From Flammeovirgaceae bacterium UBA4659 (GTDB lineage Bacteria; Bacteroidota; Bacteroidia; Cytophagales; Cyclobacteriaceae): a stretch of 13,751 bases of DNA. Shown one piece after another: positions 11,738 to 13,751 of this stretch. A model generated the notes under the pieces. That model had not been told where the DNA came from. It worked only from the letters and a program-made list of their open reading frames with translations, and made no database searches. The position numbers were made by a program, and so were the translations under genes. The stretch's first letter is position 1; every line of letters begins with the position of its first letter. The stretch is from NCBI GenBank assembly GCA_002405445.1, contig DHLV01000076.1, forward strand, positions 28,691-42,441, read 5' to 3'.

Positions 11738-13751
11738 TTAATTCTTCTTCTTCTTAAACAAGTTATTTAGCTTGTTCTGAAGCGCATCTTTGATTGGGTC
11801 AGTCTTGGTGCTGTCTTTTTTGGTTGAATCAGCTTTGGCACCTCCGCCCAAAATATTGTTGATCACATCTTTGGCCGGAGAATCTTTCACCAGGTTTTGC
11901 ACCGCTTCGGCCGCTTTCTCTTGCGCAACATTTTTCACCGCTTCTTTTGCTTGCTGCTTTTGTTCTTGCATGTTCAATGCATACTTGGGCGAAGTCATGG
12001 TGCCACCTAATGCAATTGAAACAGGCACTTCAGAATTTGCATTGCCATTGGGATTGATAAAGTTATTGAATTGTGCGCCCAACTGACCTGCCGGCACCAT
12101 CATCTTTAAATCATAAGCAATGGTTTTGTCCAACCCCGTGCTCCCGCTTACGGTCGTCACGTAATTTCCAAATTTTACATTAAATGGCTTTACACTCAAC
12201 CGGCCATCATTAATGGTAGCTGACATCAGCACATCTTTAAAGGTCACATTGTCGGCATTGTCTAGTTTTGCCAGCGATGTAATGCCAGAAACCAATTTTG
12301 ATTGAGTCAAAGCAGCCTGCGCAATTTTGATCAACCCCGCTCCACTTACGGTATTCATTTTCGGCATCATGTCTTGACCCAGCTCTCCGCTGATTTTAAA
12401 GTCCGTGCCGAATTTGCCCGTGGCAAGACCTGCAATAGGTGCATAGGTTTTGATGATCGAAAACGAAGCCGCGGCTTGCTGAATAGCCAAATCATCAATC
12501 TTCAACGCCATGTCATACTTTGGATGGTTGATGTCTTTGGTATTGTACGATCCGTTCATGGCAAAAGAGCCACCCAGCATATTGAATTTTACCTCGCTCA
12601 AGTTGGCCACGCCATCTTTCACAATCACATCACCCAATGCATTAGTGATGGTGTAGTCCATCATCTTTACAGTCTTGATGTCCGAGTGCAAAACGAAGTC
12701 AACATTCTGTGGAATGGGGATCACGCCATATTTCGCTGTGTCGGTTTTAGCGGATTCGCTGCCAGAGGTCATAAATTCATTCAAGTCAAGTAAAGTCGAA
12801 TTGAAATTTACATTGCCTTTGATGGTCTCTTTACCAAACACATAACCAATATAGTTACTCACCGAACCATCGGCACTAAAATCGCTTCGGCCAATGGTGC
12901 CGTTGGTATTTTTCAATTCGATTTTTTGTGGGTTAAACACCGCATCGGATGATGCGATGGCTACCGCGTACGGAAGTGTTTTGGAACTGAACTTGAAGTC
13001 GCGCAACGAGGCGGAGCCGCTTGTCGGCAGCTTGTCGTACCGTTTTGCATTCACGTCAGAGTACTTTCCTTTTGTTTCGATATTTGCTTTTACCTTCCCC
13101 GCCAAGGCCATGCCCTCTACCGGAAATATCTTGGTTATCTTTTCAATGTCGATTCCACCATTGGCTTTCAAATCCCAGGTGTAATCTTCAAGGTTTTGCA
13201 GCAACAAATCGGCTGTAAACTTCTCGCCTTCCATCACCATCGCAAAATCTTTTACGTTGATGATGGTTTCTGCCATCTTGCCAGACGCATTTTTTACGGT
13301 AGAAGTAAAGTGCAAATTCTCGAGCGGTAAAGGAAATTGTGAAGCCTTCACGTAGCCGTTATCCAAAGCCATCGCTACATCTACAGCCGGAATAATTTTT
13401 TTGATGCTATCATAAACACCCTTGGCCTTTGCATTGGCGGTGAAGGTACCTTTCATTTCCATTCCATTCATGGGGAACATCTTGCTCAGGTCCGTAAGGT
13501 TAAGTTTTGCACTTACGTCTGCATCCATGCGATAGTCTTTCAGGTTTTCAATCAACATTCTGGCATCCACCGGGTTGCTTCCGAAATCCAGATGGAGTTT
13601 TTTCAAATCGATGAGCGTGTTGGCAATCACACCGGTTTTATTGTCCACTAGCAAATCCATGTTAATGTTGTTGACTGCCGTGGGCAAGCTGGGATACTTA
13701 AACATCGCATCTTTTACTTGCAACCCTAAATTGAATGCGGGCATCTGTTTT
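11738..13751 (-). CDS. AsmA-like protein, C-terminal part (5' end beyond right edge)
   Basis: The frame is open from the right edge of the window; the first methionine seen (13744) is internal, as codons for Lys-Gln precede it. About 670 residues are visible. The sequence is rich in short amphipathic strands, with family-typical text such as MKGTFTANAKAKG, GSFAMNGSYNTKDI, YAPIAGLATGKFGTDFKISG and ATINDGRLSVKPFNVKFG, the last belonging to the AsmA-like C-terminal region. Full Bacteroidota members are roughly 800-1000 residues with one N-terminal transmembrane helix. AsmA-family proteins form long hydrophobic-groove bridges in the periplasm and take part in lipid transport or outer-membrane homeostasis. 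Two stretches 116 residues apart look duplicated (ENLKDY / QNLEDY and MFPMNGMEMKG / IFPVEGMALAG). The end is a coiled, lysine-rich tail (LQNKLNNLFKKKKN). It converges on the DJ-1/YHS gene and is unrelated to that operon. Confidence 0.88.
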   Translation of the reverse strand, partial: KQMPAFNLGLQVKDAMFKYPSLPTAVNNINMDLLVDNKTGVIANTLIDLKKLHLDFGSNPVDARMLIENLKDYRMDADVSAKLNLTDLSKMFPMNGMEMKGTFTANAKAKGVYDSIKKIIPAVDVAMALDNGYVKASQFPLPLENLHFTSTVKNASGKMAETIINVKDFAMVMEGEKFTADLLLQNLEDYTWDLKANGGIDIEKITKIFPVEGMALAGKVKANIETKGKYSDVNAKRYDKLPTSGSASLRDFKFSSKTLPYAVAIASSDAVFNPQKIELKNTNGTIGRSDFSADGSVSNYIGYVFGKETIKGNVNFNSTLLDLNEFMTSGSESAKTDTAKYGVIPIPQNVDFVLHSDIKTVKMMDYTITNALGDVIVKDGVANLSEVKFNMLGGSFAMNGSYNTKDINHPKYDMALKIDDLAIQQAAASFSIIKTYAPIAGLATGKFGTDFKISGELGQDMMPKMNTVSGAGLIKIAQAALTQSKLVSGITSLAKLDNADNVTFKDVLMSATINDGRLSVKPFNVKFGNYVTTVSGSTGLDKTIAYDLKMMVPAGQLGAQFNNFINPNGNANSEVPVSIALGGTMTSPKYALNMQEQKQQAKEAVKNVAQEKAAEAVQNLVKDSPAKDVINNILGGGAKADSTKKDSTKTDPIKDALQNKLNNLFKKKKN

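Noticed and set aside
11790..12793. Plus-strand frames of 98 and 163 residues opposite the AsmA-like gene
   Set aside because: They are the complement of a well-supported coding frame, have no start signals or domain features, and carry the biased composition expected of antisense frames.

Overview
The window looks like chromosomal DNA of a member of the Bacteroidota, most likely of the Cytophagales type. This rests on two TonB-dependent receptors (one with an N-terminal carboxypeptidase-regulatory-like domain), a large AsmA-like protein with short lipoproteins nearby, moderate G+C, a lack of clear Shine-Dalgarno sequences, and several matches to the Bacteroidota promoter pattern TTTG / TAnnTTTG. 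No rRNA, tRNA, CRISPR array or complete insertion sequence is visible.

Region 1 (1-822, minus strand) holds the first 44 codons of a TonB-dependent receptor that runs off the left edge. It is preceded by a gene for a membrane-anchored 168-residue protein. Region 2 (about 860-5240, plus strand) holds three lipid-catabolism genes: an ACAD11-like acyl-CoA dehydrogenase, an APH-fold phosphotransferase like the kinase half of ACAD10/ACAD11, and a short-form 3-hydroxyacyl-CoA dehydrogenase. Together they could activate 4-hydroxyacyl-CoA by phosphorylation, remove the phosphate and feed beta-oxidation. Two toxin-antitoxin units sit between the first and second gene: a minus-strand hicB followed by a gutted hicA, and a plus-strand UPF0175 / DUF3368 (PIN-like) pair that runs directly into the kinase gene.

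Region 3 (5240-6570) holds two small exported or membrane-anchored proteins of unknown function, separated by repeat-rich spacers.

Region 4 (6131-11549, plus strand) is the most interesting part. It holds a small membrane protein, a full TonB-dependent receptor, a DJ-1/PfpI-family lipoprotein, a two-helix PepSY membrane protein, and a second DJ-1/PfpI lipoprotein fused to a C-terminal YHS metal-binding domain. The last three genes overlap by ATGA at both junctions, so they are translationally coupled. I infer an envelope system that imports a metal-chelate or similar small molecule (receptor), reduces or handles the metal (PepSY, YHS) and processes the ligand (DJ-1/PfpI enzymes, whose sequence signature resembles isonitrile hydratases). 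The substrate cannot be read from the sequence.

Region 5 (11738-13751, minus strand) is the C-terminal two thousand bases of an AsmA-like envelope protein whose start lies beyond the right edge. The spacers contain several inverted and tandem repeats, and some overlap the candidate promoters.
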